In this document: positions 34,575 to 42,828 of the stretch, piece by piece
Layout: each line of letters begins with the position of its first letter
Numbering within the stretch: position 1 is the first letter of the stretch
DNA from: Paludibacter sp. UBA5753
Lineage (GTDB): Bacteria; Bacteroidota; Bacteroidia; Bacteroidales; Paludibacteraceae
Direction of reading: 5' to 3'
Length of the DNA: 46,343 nucleotides
Assembly: GCA_002427615.1 (NCBI GenBank)
Contig: DIFH01000146.1
Span: forward strand, 30,603 to 76,945
Translations under genes and position numbers: made by a program
The notes under the pieces: generated by a model
What the model was told of the DNA's origin: nothing
Seen by the model: only the letters and a program-made list of their open reading frames with translations
Databases searched by the model: none

Positions 34575-36779
34575 ATGAATCGTGTGAAAGCAAAATTTAT
34601 TACATTAATTTTATTGTTTACATTTTCAGCAAGTTATGCACAACAGCATCCCGGACTGTTTCTTACTTCCCAAGGTATGAAAGAAATTAAAAAATCGCTC
34701 GGTAAATATCCTGTATTTGATAACTCGTATCTGGAGCTGAAAAACATTGCCGATGCAGCGCTGAGAAGTGAAATTACGGTTCCGATTCCCAAAGATGGCG
34801 GAGGTGGCTACACACACGAAAAACACAAAAACAATTATTACGAAATGAATGCAGCCGGTACATTGTATCAAATTACAGGCGAAAAAAAATACGCACAATT
34901 CGTACTTGATATGCTTAAGAAATATGCTGAGATATATCCAACACTTGGAACTCACCCGGCTCAAAACTCTAACACTCCCGGTAAATTATTTTGGCAGGCG
35001 CTTAACGAAGCCGTTTGGCTTTTTCATACGGCCAATGCTTACGATTGCGTCTACAATTTTATCAGTTTAACCGACCGTGCTTATATTGAAAAGAATCTCT
35101 TTTATCCAATGGCTGAGTTTATTTCCAACGGAAATGCAAACAATTATGCCGTTTTCAACAAAATGCACAATCATGGAACATGGGCGACAGCTTCAGTTGG
35201 TATGATTGGTTACGCAATGGGCGACAAAAATCTGGTGGAGAAAGCGCTTTATGGATCAAACAAAGATGGCAAAGCCGGTTTTATCCGTCAGCTTGATGTG
35301 TTATTTTCACCCGATGGCTATTTCACTGAAGGTCCTTATTATCAACGCTATGCTATATGGCCATTTATGACCTTCGCTCAAGTTATTCAAAATCAACAAC
35401 CCGAATTAAATATTTTTAATTACCGGAATGGCATTTTAAAAAAAGCGGTCAACACTTTAATTCAAAGCGCCTACAATGGTGAGATTTTTTACTTGAATGA
35501 TGCGTTACAAAAGACATACAAAACACAGGAAATAGTTTATGCTGTGGACATTGCCTACAAAAACGACCCAACAAACAAACAATTACTCGACATTGCACGC
35601 CAACAGGACTCTTTCATAATTTCAGGGGAAGGATTGGCCACAGCAAAGGCTGTTTATAAAGAAAAATTCAATGCTTTTGAATTAAAATCAACATTACTTC
35701 GTGATGGACAAAATGGAGATGAAGGAGGATTAGCTATTTTAAGAGCCGGCGAAGGCAAAACTCAAACCTGTCTCACATACAAAGCAACATCGCACGGTTT
35801 ATCTCATGGTCACTACGATAAACTTTCCATAGCGCTTTTTGACAATGGTAACTCAATTCTATCTGACTATGGCGCTGCTCGTTTTTTAAATATCGAACCA
35901 AAATCGGGCGGAGGTTATACCAAAGAAAATCACACATTTGCAGCTCAAACCATTGCCCACAATACGGTTACAGTAGATGAGAAAAGTCATTTTGGTGGAA
36001 ACATAAAAACATCTTCAAAATTTCATTCTTATATTCACTATTACAACATATCAAATCCTGACTTGCAAATTGTTTGTGGTTCCGAGCCCAATGCCTACAA
36101 CGGAGTAAAAATGCTGCGTACGACTGCATTACTCAATATCAAAGATTTCGAGTTCCCTATCATAATAGATATTTTCAGCGTTAATTCTGACAGTGTACAC
36201 ACTTACGATTTGCCCTTTTATTACAAAGGGCACATGGTTTCCACTGATTTTAAATACCGGAAAAGTGTAACTGAACTAAAGACTTTAGGAACAAGTAATG
36301 GTTATCAACATCTTTGGCTGGAAGCATCAGGTAAAACGAACAAGCAAAATGCTAATTTTACATGGGTAAACGGCAATCGTTTCTACAGCATTACTACCCT
36401 AACCAATGCAAGCACAGAATTGCTAATGACCCGTACGGGAGCAAATGATCCGGCATTCAACCTACGTAGCGAAACCGCTTTTATGCTTCGACAACCGAAT
36501 GTTACAAATCATAGCTTTATTTCGATTATTGAACCACATGGTCTTTACGATTTATCGCGTGAAATAACATCCGGATTTAAAAGCAATATTACTGATATAA
36601 AACTGCTGAAGGAGAACGAAAGTTACACTATTTTAAAATTTTCTATTCAAAACGGAGCTAAATATATTTTCACTACTATCAATAAAGATTTTGATGAAAA
36701 CAAACAACACACAGTAGATTTTGAAGGAAAAAGCATCACATTTACTGGAAATTATAATATTACACAAATAAAAGAATAA
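34575..36779 (+). CDS. PL17 oligoalginate lyase (heparinase II/III-like fold)
   Basis: This 734-residue exolytic lyase converts alginate oligomers to 4,5-unsaturated monouronate, which opens to DEH. A signal peptide ends at SYAQ. The N-terminal alpha/alpha toroid (about 25-365) includes NKMHNHGTWATASVGMIGYA and FSPDGYFTEGPYYQRYA, both typical of PL17. The C-terminal heparinase II/III-type beta-sandwich (about 370-730) includes KATSHGLSHGHYDKLSIALF and HTFAAQTIAHNTVTVDE. Length and domain order match Alg17c-type enzymes. It opens block C directly behind the third operator pair, 6 bp before kdgF. This gene, KdgF and the SDR are the strongest evidence that alginate is a substrate. Confidence 0.93.
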   Translation: MNRVKAKFITLILLFTFSASYAQQHPGLFLTSQGMKEIKKSLGKYPVFDNSYLELKNIADAALRSEITVPIPKDGGGGYTHEKHKNNYYEMNAAGTLYQITGEKKYAQFVLDMLKKYAEIYPTLGTHPAQNSNTPGKLFWQALNEAVWLFHTANAYDCVYNFISLTDRAYIEKNLFYPMAEFISNGNANNYAVFNKMHNHGTWATASVGMIGYAMGDKNLVEKALYGSNKDGKAGFIRQLDVLFSPDGYFTEGPYYQRYAIWPFMTFAQVIQNQQPELNIFNYRNGILKKAVNTLIQSAYNGEIFYLNDALQKTYKTQEIVYAVDIAYKNDPTNKQLLDIARQQDSFIISGEGLATAKAVYKEKFNAFELKSTLLRDGQNGDEGGLAILRAGEGKTQTCLTYKATSHGLSHGHYDKLSIALFDNGNSILSDYGAARFLNIEPKSGGGYTKENHTFAAQTIAHNTVTVDEKSHFGGNIKTSSKFHSYIHYYNISNPDLQIVCGSEPNAYNGVKMLRTTALLNIKDFEFPIIIDIFSVNSDSVHTYDLPFYYKGHMVSTDFKYRKSVTELKTLGTSNGYQHLWLEASGKTNKQNANFTWVNGNRFYSITTLTNASTELLMTRTGANDPAFNLRSETAFMLRQPNVTNHSFISIIEPHGLYDLSREITSGFKSNITDIKLLKENESYTILKFSIQNGAKYIFTTINKDFDENKQHTVDFEGKSITFTGNYNITQIKE

Positions 36780-36785
36780 AAAATT

Positions 36786-37127
36786 ATGCAAACAAAAAGC
36801 GCAAATTTCCTATTGAGTTCAGAATTAGAATGGGAAAAACCCGGTCAGGGCTTAACACGTCAAATAATGGGTTATGATGGTCAACTTATGTTGGTAAAAG
36901 TAAAATTTGAGAAAGGAGCTATAGGCTATGTACATGAGCATTTTCATTCTCAGGCAACATACGTGGTAAGCGGAAAATTTGAAGTAATGATTAACGGCGA
37001 AAAAAAAATACTGGAAGCCGGCGATGGATTTTACATTGAACCCGATGTGCCTCATGGAGCAGTTTGTCTTGAGGAAGGCATTCTGATTGATACTTTCAGT
37101 CCAATGCGTCAGGATTTTTTAAAATAA
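36786..37127 (+). CDS. kdgF: KdgF-like cupin for unsaturated uronate linearisation
   Basis: KdgF proteins speed the conversion of cyclic 4,5-unsaturated monouronates to linear ketonised forms (DEH from alginate, DKI from pectin). This 113-residue single cupin shows the metal-binding histidines in YVHEHFHSQATYVVSG and PDVPHGAV, the glycine-rich turn GEKKILEAGDGFYIEPD, and the family-like end LIDTFSPMRQDFL. No signal peptide is seen, so it acts in the cytoplasm. It lies 6 bp after PL17 and before the transporter, exactly where such an enzyme is expected. Confidence 0.9.
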   Translation: MQTKSANFLLSSELEWEKPGQGLTRQIMGYDGQLMLVKVKFEKGAIGYVHEHFHSQATYVVSGKFEVMINGEKKILEAGDGFYIEPDVPHGAVCLEEGILIDTFSPMRQDFLK

Positions 37128-37178
37128 TATAACATGAAACGAGTTCCATGTAACAACTAAAAAAACAATTATTAACAG

Positions 37179-38639
37179 ATGAAAATTAAAGGTTTACGCT
37201 GGTGGGTTATCGGGCTTATTATGCTTATCACCATTATTAACTATCTCGATCGTGGCACGCTCAATTATATGTGGGTGGCAAATATCGAATATAAACTGGT
37301 GGACGAATTTAGTGAAGGCCGTGAAAACGAAGCACTTTACGTCGCTGAAAACAACGAATATCAATTGAAAACAAAAAAAGGCGACATCATAACCCAAAGC
37401 GCTGCACGGGTCATCACGAAAGCCGATGGAACAATTATCGTCAACCGCGAAGGAATAGCTTACGATTTAGGTATTATTGACAACACTTTATCGCCCGAAG
37501 AAACTTCAAAGCAAGCCAAAGACATGCTGGGAACAATCACCATTTTCTTTATGATTGCCTACGGTTTTAGTCAGCTCTTTTCAGGAAAATTATATGATAA
37601 AATAGGAACCCGTAAAGGATTTTTAGTTTCTGTATTGATTTGGGGAACTGCCGACGCACTAACTTCGTTGGCTCGTGGAAAAATATCATTGACAGGATTC
37701 AGAATGATGCTGGGACTTGGCGAAGCTGGTCCATGGCCAGGAGCAACTAAAAGTAACGCTGAATGGTTCCCGCAAAAAGAACGTGCTTTTGCCCAGGGAC
37801 TTTTTGGCGCTGCAGCTTCTATCGGATCCATCCTCGCTCCTATCATTATCCTAATGCTTTATATTTCATTGGGTTGGAAACTTACATTTGTGGTTGTGGG
37901 CGGAATTGGATTATTATGGATAATTCCGTGGCTCATTATCAACAAAAAAGGGCCAAAAGAACATACCTGGATTACAGAAAATGAACGTGAGTATATCCTG
38001 AGTGGACAACCTGAAGCTAAAAACACAAACGAACGTGCCAAAAGTTGGGGGGAGTTACTCTCGAACAAAAAAAACTATTCCGTGATTTTGGGACGTTTCT
38101 TTCTCGATCCGATCTGGTGGATGTTTGTAACATTCCTTCCCATGTATCTGATCGATCAATTTCAATTAAATATCAAAGAACTGGCTTTCTCGGCATGGAT
38201 ACCTTATGTTGGAGCCATGATCGGAAGTATTTCAGGCGGTTGGTTCTCCGGGTATCTTATCCGCAAAGGAGCAACGGTAGATAAAGCCAGAAAAACTGCC
38301 ATGTTATTAGGTGGAGCCATTATTGTGCCGGCAGTAATAGCATCGGTTTTAGTTCCAGATGCTGTAGCTGCAGTTATTCTCATGGCTTTTGTACTTGGGG
38401 GATTTCAGTTTACGATTGTCAATATACAAACACTTCCGAGCGACTTACACTGCGGAAAATCAGTCGGGTCGCTGGCGGGATTAGGTGGTGCATCAGCCGT
38501 TTTAGGAACTATACTTGCCATTCTTTTTGCAGGACAAATTTCAAGTTGGCCTCTGCTTTTCGGTTTATTAGCAGCATTGGTTCCGCTATCGCTGGCATCA
38601 GTATTTTTAACTGTAGGGAAAATAGAACAAATAAAATAA
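37179..38639 (+). CDS. MFS transporter, ACS/hexuronate (ExuT-like) family, likely DEH importer
   Basis: This 486-residue inner-membrane symporter belongs to the anion:cation symporter branch of the major facilitator family. TM1 ends in the family motif INYLDRGTLNYMW, and LGLGEAGPWPGATKSNAEWFP and RKGFLVSVLIWG are also ExuT-like. About 12 membrane segments are visible. Unlike ExuT, the TM1-TM2 loop is expanded to roughly 80 residues (about 30-112, charged, with EGRENEALYVAENNEYQL), giving a small extra periplasmic domain. It sits between kdgF and the reductase, so uptake of DEH or a related unsaturated monouronate is inferred. A stable hairpin begins 3 bp after the stop. Confidence 0.88.
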   Translation: MKIKGLRWWVIGLIMLITIINYLDRGTLNYMWVANIEYKLVDEFSEGRENEALYVAENNEYQLKTKKGDIITQSAARVITKADGTIIVNREGIAYDLGIIDNTLSPEETSKQAKDMLGTITIFFMIAYGFSQLFSGKLYDKIGTRKGFLVSVLIWGTADALTSLARGKISLTGFRMMLGLGEAGPWPGATKSNAEWFPQKERAFAQGLFGAAASIGSILAPIIILMLYISLGWKLTFVVVGGIGLLWIIPWLIINKKGPKEHTWITENEREYILSGQPEAKNTNERAKSWGELLSNKKNYSVILGRFFLDPIWWMFVTFLPMYLIDQFQLNIKELAFSAWIPYVGAMIGSISGGWFSGYLIRKGATVDKARKTAMLLGGAIIVPAVIASVLVPDAVAAVILMAFVLGGFQFTIVNIQTLPSDLHCGKSVGSLAGLGGASAVLGTILAILFAGQISSWPLLFGLLAALVPLSLASVFLTVGKIEQIK

Positions 38640-38641
38640 CC

Positions 38642-38667
38642 ATACTTCTATCTCCGGATGGAAGTAT
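38642..38667 (+). other. Intercistronic hairpin with UCCG (UNCG-class) tetraloop
   Basis: ATACTTC (38642-38648) pairs with GAAGTAT (38661-38667). The stem continues through a T-G wobble and ATC/GAT, leaving the tetraloop TCCG closed by a C-G pair. In RNA this is a C(UCCG)G loop, a very stable class. It starts 3 bp after the MFS stop and ends 20 bp before the SDR start, with no T-run. A role in mRNA processing or protection of the upstream message is likely. Confidence 0.65.
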
Positions 38668-38687
38668 TAAGCATTAAATATATATTT

Positions 38688-39440
38688 ATGAAACTAAAAG
38701 GTAAAGTTGCCATCGTTACAGGTGGAGCACGCGATTTAGGTCGTGCAATTTCAGTAAAACTCGCATCCGAAGGTGCTAAAGTTGTGATAAATTATTTTGA
38801 TAATCCCGAAGATGCACATGAAACACTAAAAATGGTTCAGGAATCAGGCTCTGAAGGCATTATTGTTCAGGGAGATATGACCAAGGCCGATGATGTAAAA
38901 CGTTTGTTTGACGAAGGAATTAAATCTTTCGGCAATGAAATACACGTGTTGGTAAATGTTGTCGGCGGGATTGTAGGACGCAAAACAATTACAGAACAGG
39001 ACGAAGATTGGTATCAATCTCTAATGGATGTAAACATGAAAAGCTGTTGGCTCTGTACCCGCGAAGCCGTACCGTATATGCCTGAAGGGTCGGCTATTGT
39101 AAATTTTTCATCATTGGCCGCTCGGGATGGCGGTGGTCCGGGAGCTTCACTTTATGCAACGGCAAAAGGTGCAGTGATGACTTTTACCCGTTCTATGGCC
39201 AAAGAACTTGGTCCTAAAGGAATTCGTGTCAATGCATTGGCTCCGGGAACCATTGCAACTTCGTTCCACGATCGTTTCAATACACCCGAAAACCGTGAAC
39301 GCATGAAAGGTATTTATCCGCTTCGCCGCGAAGGTGATGCAGACGATGTGGCTGATTTGGTATTATTTCTCGCCTCAGCCGATTCGGATTATTTAACAGG
39401 GACAAATATCGATATAAATGGAGGTATGGCTTTTTCGTAA
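38688..39440 (+). CDS. SDR oxidoreductase, probable DEH reductase (KDG-forming)
   Basis: This 250-residue classical short-chain dehydrogenase has the nucleotide-binding GGARDLGRAIS at the N-terminus, NVVGG in place of NNAG, the catalytic serine in VNFSSLAA, the SLYATAKGAV Tyr-x3-Lys pair, and LAPGTIATSF. The start at 38688 (MKLKGKVAIVTGG) is chosen because the ATG at 38658 would lie in the hairpin and add ten unusual residues. In alginate pathways SDRs reduce 4-deoxy-L-erythro-5-hexoseulose uronate to 2-keto-3-deoxygluconate. Position after PL17, kdgF and the MFS supports this. Cofactor choice is not clear. A terminator follows and ends the PUL. Confidence 0.8.
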   Translation: MKLKGKVAIVTGGARDLGRAISVKLASEGAKVVINYFDNPEDAHETLKMVQESGSEGIIVQGDMTKADDVKRLFDEGIKSFGNEIHVLVNVVGGIVGRKTITEQDEDWYQSLMDVNMKSCWLCTREAVPYMPEGSAIVNFSSLAARDGGGPGASLYATAKGAVMTFTRSMAKELGPKGIRVNALAPGTIATSFHDRFNTPENRERMKGIYPLRREGDADDVADLVLFLASADSDYLTGTNIDINGGMAFS

Positions 39441-39457
39441 GTAAAATTCATCCAAAT

Positions 39458-39499
39458 AAAAACCCTTGCCACAAAATTGTTACAAGGGTTTTTTATTTT
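39458..39499. terminator. Bidirectional terminator at the end of the PUL
   Basis: AAAAACCCTTG (39458-39468) pairs with CAAGGGTTTTT (39483-39493) around a 14-base loop and is followed by a T-rich tail. The A-run on the left allows the same structure to stop the minus-strand era transcript. It marks the right border of the PUL. Confidence 0.85.
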
Positions 39500-39518
39500 T
39501 CGTCCGAATATCTATTGT

Positions 39519-40400
39519 TTATTCCAGCTTATAGCCAAAACCTTTCAGTTTGGTATCTTTGTTTCTCCAGTCTTTTTCCACTTTGACAAACATTTCGAGA
39601 AAAACTTTTTTTTCGAAAAACAATTCCAAATCTTTACGAGCTTCAGTTCCTACTTTTTTCAACGATTTTCCGCCATGTCCGATAATAATCCCTTTTTGTG
39701 AATCGCGTTCGACATAAATTACGGCGTTAATGCGGATTAATTTATCATCTTCCTGAAATTGTTCCACTTCCACTTCCACCGAATAAGGAATTTCCTTTTC
39801 ATAGTTCAGCAAAATTTTTTCCCTGATAATCTCACTCACAAAAAAACGTTCCGATTTATCCGTTAACTGGTCTTTTTCAAAAAATGGAGGCGATTCCGGT
39901 AGCAGTTCTTTGATACGCTTAAATAACGGTTCAATATTAAATTTCTCGATAGCCGAAACAGGGAAAATTTCGGCGCGGGGAGTCAGCGTTTTCCATTTTT
40001 CGACCAAAACTACCAAACGTTCCTCATCAATCAGGTCAATTTTGTTGATAATAAGGATAAGCGGAGCTGTGTTGAAGTTTACTTTCTCGACAAAGTCGGC
40101 ATTCTTGTCATACGAATCGAACACATCGGTTACATAAAGCAATACATCGGCATCGGTCAATGCCGAACGCGAAAAATTAAGCATGGATTCCTGCAACCGG
40201 TAATTGGGTTTCAAAACACCCGGAGTATCGGAATAAATAATCTGAAAATCGTCCCCGTTTACTATTCCCAAAATCCGGTGGCGTGTGGTTTGAGCTTTTG
40301 ATGTTATGATGGATATACGCTCTCCCACCAACGCATTCATTAATGTCGATTTCCCAACATTAGGATTTCCTACTATATTTACAAAACCTGATTTATGCAT
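39519..40400 (-). CDS. era: GTPase Era
   Basis: Era is an essential GTPase that binds 16S rRNA and assists 30S subunit assembly. The 293-residue product shows the G1 motif GNPNVGKSTLMNALVG, the G3 DTPGVL, the G4 NKIDLI, and a C-terminal KH domain with IIGHGGKSLKKVGTEARKD. Length and domain order are normal. A minus-strand -7 element, TATCTTTG (complement of 40510-40517), lies about 110 bp upstream. The leader contains a 10-bp hairpin and a short tandem repeat. Confidence 0.97.
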   Translation of the reverse strand: MHKSGFVNIVGNPNVGKSTLMNALVGERISIITSKAQTTRHRILGIVNGDDFQIIYSDTPGVLKPNYRLQESMLNFSRSALTDADVLLYVTDVFDSYDKNADFVEKVNFNTAPLILIINKIDLIDEERLVVLVEKWKTLTPRAEIFPVSAIEKFNIEPLFKRIKELLPESPPFFEKDQLTDKSERFFVSEIIREKILLNYEKEIPYSVEVEVEQFQEDDKLIRINAVIYVERDSQKGIIIGHGGKSLKKVGTEARKDLELFFEKKVFLEMFVKVEKDWRNKDTKLKGFGYKLE

Positions 40401-40415
40401 TTTAATTTCGTTTTG

Positions 40416-40441
40416 TGTTTGATGTTCAATGTTTGATGTTC
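40416..40441. repeat. Short tandem repeat in the era leader
   Basis: TGTTTGATGTTC occurs twice (40416-40427 and 40430-40441) with a 14-bp period. It lies just upstream of the era start on the minus strand. No function is evident. Confidence 0.5.
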
Positions 40442-40465
40442 GAAGAGTATGAACTCAGAAAATCC

Positions 40466-40494
40466 GATTCCCTAATTTTCAGGGTTAGGGAATC
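40466..40494 (-). other. Leader hairpin of era
   Basis: GATTCCCTAA (40466-40475) pairs perfectly with TTAGGGAATC (40485-40494) around a nine-base loop. It lies in the presumed era 5' leader, between the -7 element and the start codon, without a T-run. It could be a stability structure. Confidence 0.5.
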
Positions 40495-40509
40495 CCAAAC
40501 AACCAACCA

Positions 40510-40517
40510 CAAAGATA
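40510..40517 (-). promoter_or_regulatory. Candidate -7 element of the era promoter
   Basis: The complement reads TATCTTTG, an exact TAnnTTTG match of the Bacteroidota housekeeping -7. No good -33 TTG is seen at the expected distance, so the call rests on the -7 alone. Confidence 0.4.
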
Positions 40518-40636
40518 CAACAAATTAAGCAGATAGTAAATTGCGCAATTATATCATACTTTTTTGTTATTTTTGACGTTTAATTTTTCCCGGAAACAGC
40601 AACAATTTGTAAATCTGCAAATTTCATATCAAACAC

Positions 40637-41794
40637 ATGACTCATCTCAATAAAATATATGAACTTTCCCGCCATTTTAAACTCATTTTCATTGTCATCG
40701 GAGCGACAATTGTAATTGCATCAACCTTGTTTTCCAACCGGTTGACTAATTCTTTAGCGTTAGAAGAACAAAAGAAAATTGAAATATGGGCAGAGGCAAC
40801 CCGACAGTTTATCTTGGCCGATCAGTACACCGATATTGAATTTGTATTAAGCATTATTGAAGGCAATACTACTATTCCGGTCCTTATTGTCGACGAACAT
40901 GACCAACTCATACATTCACGCAATATAAAAGAGCCTAAAACAAACGTTGAAGCATTTTACAAGAAAAAAATTGCAAAATTAAAACATAAAAGACCACCTA
41001 TTGAAGTAAAACTTGATGATACAAGCCAGTACATCTATTATGATGACTCACATTTACTCAAGCAGTTATATTACTTTCCGTATATTCAGTTCGGAGTCAT
41101 TATTGTTTTTCTGCTGATTGTCTTCGTTGCTTTTTCGAGTACGAAAAAGGAGGAACAAAATCGCGTTTGGGTAGGTTTATCAAAAGAAACAGCTCATCAA
41201 TTGGGAACGCCCATTTCGTCGCTGCTGGCATGGGTCGATTTACTCAAAGCGCGTCACGAAGAAGACAAACTGATTGGCGAAATGGACAAGGATGTCAACA
41301 GGTTGAGAATCATAGCTGAACGTTTCTCGAAAATCGGCTCTGCACCCGATCTTCAGATTGTGAGTCTGAACGAAACTTTAGATAATGCCATTCAGTATAT
41401 CAGCAATCGTTCATCGCAAAAAGTGGCGATATCTTGCCATTTTGCCAACGAAAATCCATTATTTGTAAAATTAAACGTTCCGCTTTTCGAATGGGTAATA
41501 GAAAACCTGTGTAAAAATGCCATCGATGCCATGGACGGAAGCGGAAAAATTGATATCAATATCGTTCAGAAAGATCAGGAAGTTCATATCGATGTAAAAG
41601 ACGGCGGAAAAGGAATTGAACGAAACAAGTTTAAAACGGTGTTTAATCCCGGTTTTACAACCAAAAAACGTGGCTGGGGACTTGGACTTTCGCTTGCCAA
41701 GCGAATAATTGAGGAATATCATGGCGGTAAAATATACGTAAAGCAGTCGGAGTTGAATGTGGGAACAACATTCAGAATTACGCTGAAATTATAA
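40637..41794 (+). CDS. Membrane sensor histidine kinase, orphan
   Basis: This 385-residue two-component sensor has a transmembrane segment at about 14-36, a periplasmic sensor region of about 110 residues, and a second segment at about 148-166. The dimerisation helix carries the phospho-acceptor His186 in KETAHQLGTPISSLLAW. The ATPase domain has an N-box with NLCKNAIDAM, a G1 box VKDGGKGI and a G2 box WGLGLSLAKRIIEEYHGG. No HAMP or PAS domain is evident and no response regulator gene is adjacent. The signal is unknown. A possible -7 element, TATTTTTG, lies at 40568-40575. The gene is outside the PUL border and nothing ties it to uronate use. Confidence 0.92.
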   Translation: MTHLNKIYELSRHFKLIFIVIGATIVIASTLFSNRLTNSLALEEQKKIEIWAEATRQFILADQYTDIEFVLSIIEGNTTIPVLIVDEHDQLIHSRNIKEPKTNVEAFYKKKIAKLKHKRPPIEVKLDDTSQYIYYDDSHLLKQLYYFPYIQFGVIIVFLLIVFVAFSSTKKEEQNRVWVGLSKETAHQLGTPISSLLAWVDLLKARHEEDKLIGEMDKDVNRLRIIAERFSKIGSAPDLQIVSLNETLDNAIQYISNRSSQKVAISCHFANENPLFVKLNVPLFEWVIENLCKNAIDAMDGSGKIDINIVQKDQEVHIDVKDGGKGIERNKFKTVFNPGFTTKKRGWGLGLSLAKRIIEEYHGGKIYVKQSELNVGTTFRITLKL

Positions 41795-41936
41795 TAAATC
41801 GGCATAATTAAGCATACAACACTATTTAGAGCAGCATCTCAAGCCAAATAAGATTGTAAATTAGCATCTTATGATGTTTGACAATTATTTTGAGAAAATA
41901 AAAATTAAAAGTATTTTATAATAGAAGCTTTTTTTG

Positions 41937-41944
41937 TACCTTTG
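41937..41944 (+). promoter_or_regulatory. -7 element of the yceD-rpmF-fabH promoter
   Basis: TACCTTTG is an exact Bacteroidota -7 match of the form frequent before ribosomal and other housekeeping genes. It lies 24 bp before the yceD start, so the leader would be short. The -33 region is A/T-rich without a clear TTG. Confidence 0.6.
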
Positions 41945-41968
41945 CACGGTTTTTAATACAATAAAACT

Positions 41969-42535
41969 ATGTCTAAATTCGAGCTATATAACGTCGTTTT
42001 AAAGGACTTAAATATCGAAACCCGTGTTTACGAGTATAAGTTGGATGATGCGTATTTCAAGAAAATAGACAGTCCTGAAGTTCAAAAAGGGAATGTAAAA
42101 GCTATTGTTAAAGCACAAAAGAAGAACCAGTATTTTGAACTCGAATTTAGCTTAGAAGGAATTGTATTGGTTCCATGCGATCGTTGCCTTGACGACATGG
42201 AACAAGCAATCAGCTACAAAGAAAAACTACAGGTGAAATTTGGCAACAAATTTTCCGAAGAAGACGAAATCGTAATTGTTCCCGAAGCGGATGGAGCCAT
42301 TAATGTTGCATGGTTTCTATATGAATTTATTGTTTTAAACATACCCATGAAGCATGTTCATGCGCCGGGGGAATGTAACAAAACAATGGTAACCAAGCTG
42401 AAACGACATATTACAAAATCTAAAGATGACAATGATACTGAGTTGGAAATTGAAGATGAGGACGATTTCGCCACCGACGATAATCAAATAGACCCGAGAT
42501 GGGAAGGTTTGCAAAATATAATAGATAACAATTAA
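41969..42535 (+). CDS. yceD: DUF177/YceD family protein
   Basis: This 188-residue cytoplasmic protein belongs to the YceD/DUF177 family, encoded directly before rpmF in most bacteria and linked to 23S rRNA accumulation. The family motif is visible as VLVPCDRCLDDMEQAI, and the acidic C-terminal tail (DTELEIEDEDDFATDDNQIDPRW) includes the usual DPRWEGL-type ending. It lies 11 bp before rpmF. Its molecular activity is not established. Confidence 0.9.
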   Translation: MSKFELYNVVLKDLNIETRVYEYKLDDAYFKKIDSPEVQKGNVKAIVKAQKKNQYFELEFSLEGIVLVPCDRCLDDMEQAISYKEKLQVKFGNKFSEEDEIVIVPEADGAINVAWFLYEFIVLNIPMKHVHAPGECNKTMVTKLKRHITKSKDDNDTELEIEDEDDFATDDNQIDPRWEGLQNIIDNN

Positions 42536-42546
42536 ACAAGAACGAA

Positions 42547-42732
42547 ATGGCACATCCTAAGAGAAAACATTCGAAAACCCGTACAGCTAAAAGAAGAACT
42601 CACTATAAAGCTGAAGCTCCAACATTGGCAATTTGCTCCAATTGTGGCGCAGCGCATATTTATCATACAGTTTGCGGTGAATGTGGCTATTACAGAGGTA
42701 AATTAGCAATCGAAAAACTTGCTGCTGTTTAA
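42547..42732 (+). CDS. rpmF: 50S ribosomal protein L32
   Basis: This is a 61-residue component of the large ribosomal subunit. The basic N-terminus MAHPKRKHSKTRTAKRR is diagnostic, and the zinc ribbon is intact, with CSNCG and CGECGYY providing four cysteines. It is in the conserved yceD-rpmF-fabH order, linking translation and fatty-acid synthesis. Because zinc-free L32 paralogues exist in some species, the four cysteines mark this as the zinc-binding form. Confidence 0.97.
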   Translation: MAHPKRKHSKTRTAKRRTHYKAEAPTLAICSNCGAAHIYHTVCGECGYYRGKLAIEKLAAV

Positions 42733-42772
42733 TAAACAGGAGTTCGTTTATCCTTTTTTATAAATTTTTGTT

Positions 42773-42808
42773 AAGCCCTGAGTATATCAACTTTGGGCTT
42801 GATTTTTT
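42773..42808 (+). terminator. Probable terminator or attenuator between rpmF and fabH
   Basis: AAGCCC (42773-42778) pairs with GGGCTT (42795-42800), followed by GATTTTTTT. The stem is short and the loop long, so termination is probably partial. A weaker inverted repeat, ATAAAC/GTTTAT (42732-42751), lies just before. The fabH start is 20 bp downstream, so read-through must feed fabH. Confidence 0.55.
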
Positions 42809-42828
42809 TGTACTTAAAATTATTAATT

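Noticed and set aside
4884..39440. PUL as a recently transferred mobile island
   Set aside because: No integrase, transposase, tRNA border or flanking direct repeat is visible, and base composition looks similar to the housekeeping flanks by eye.
42793..42828. Upstream start for fabH
   Set aside because: It falls within the terminator-like structure and adds a hydrophobic stretch not found in FabH.
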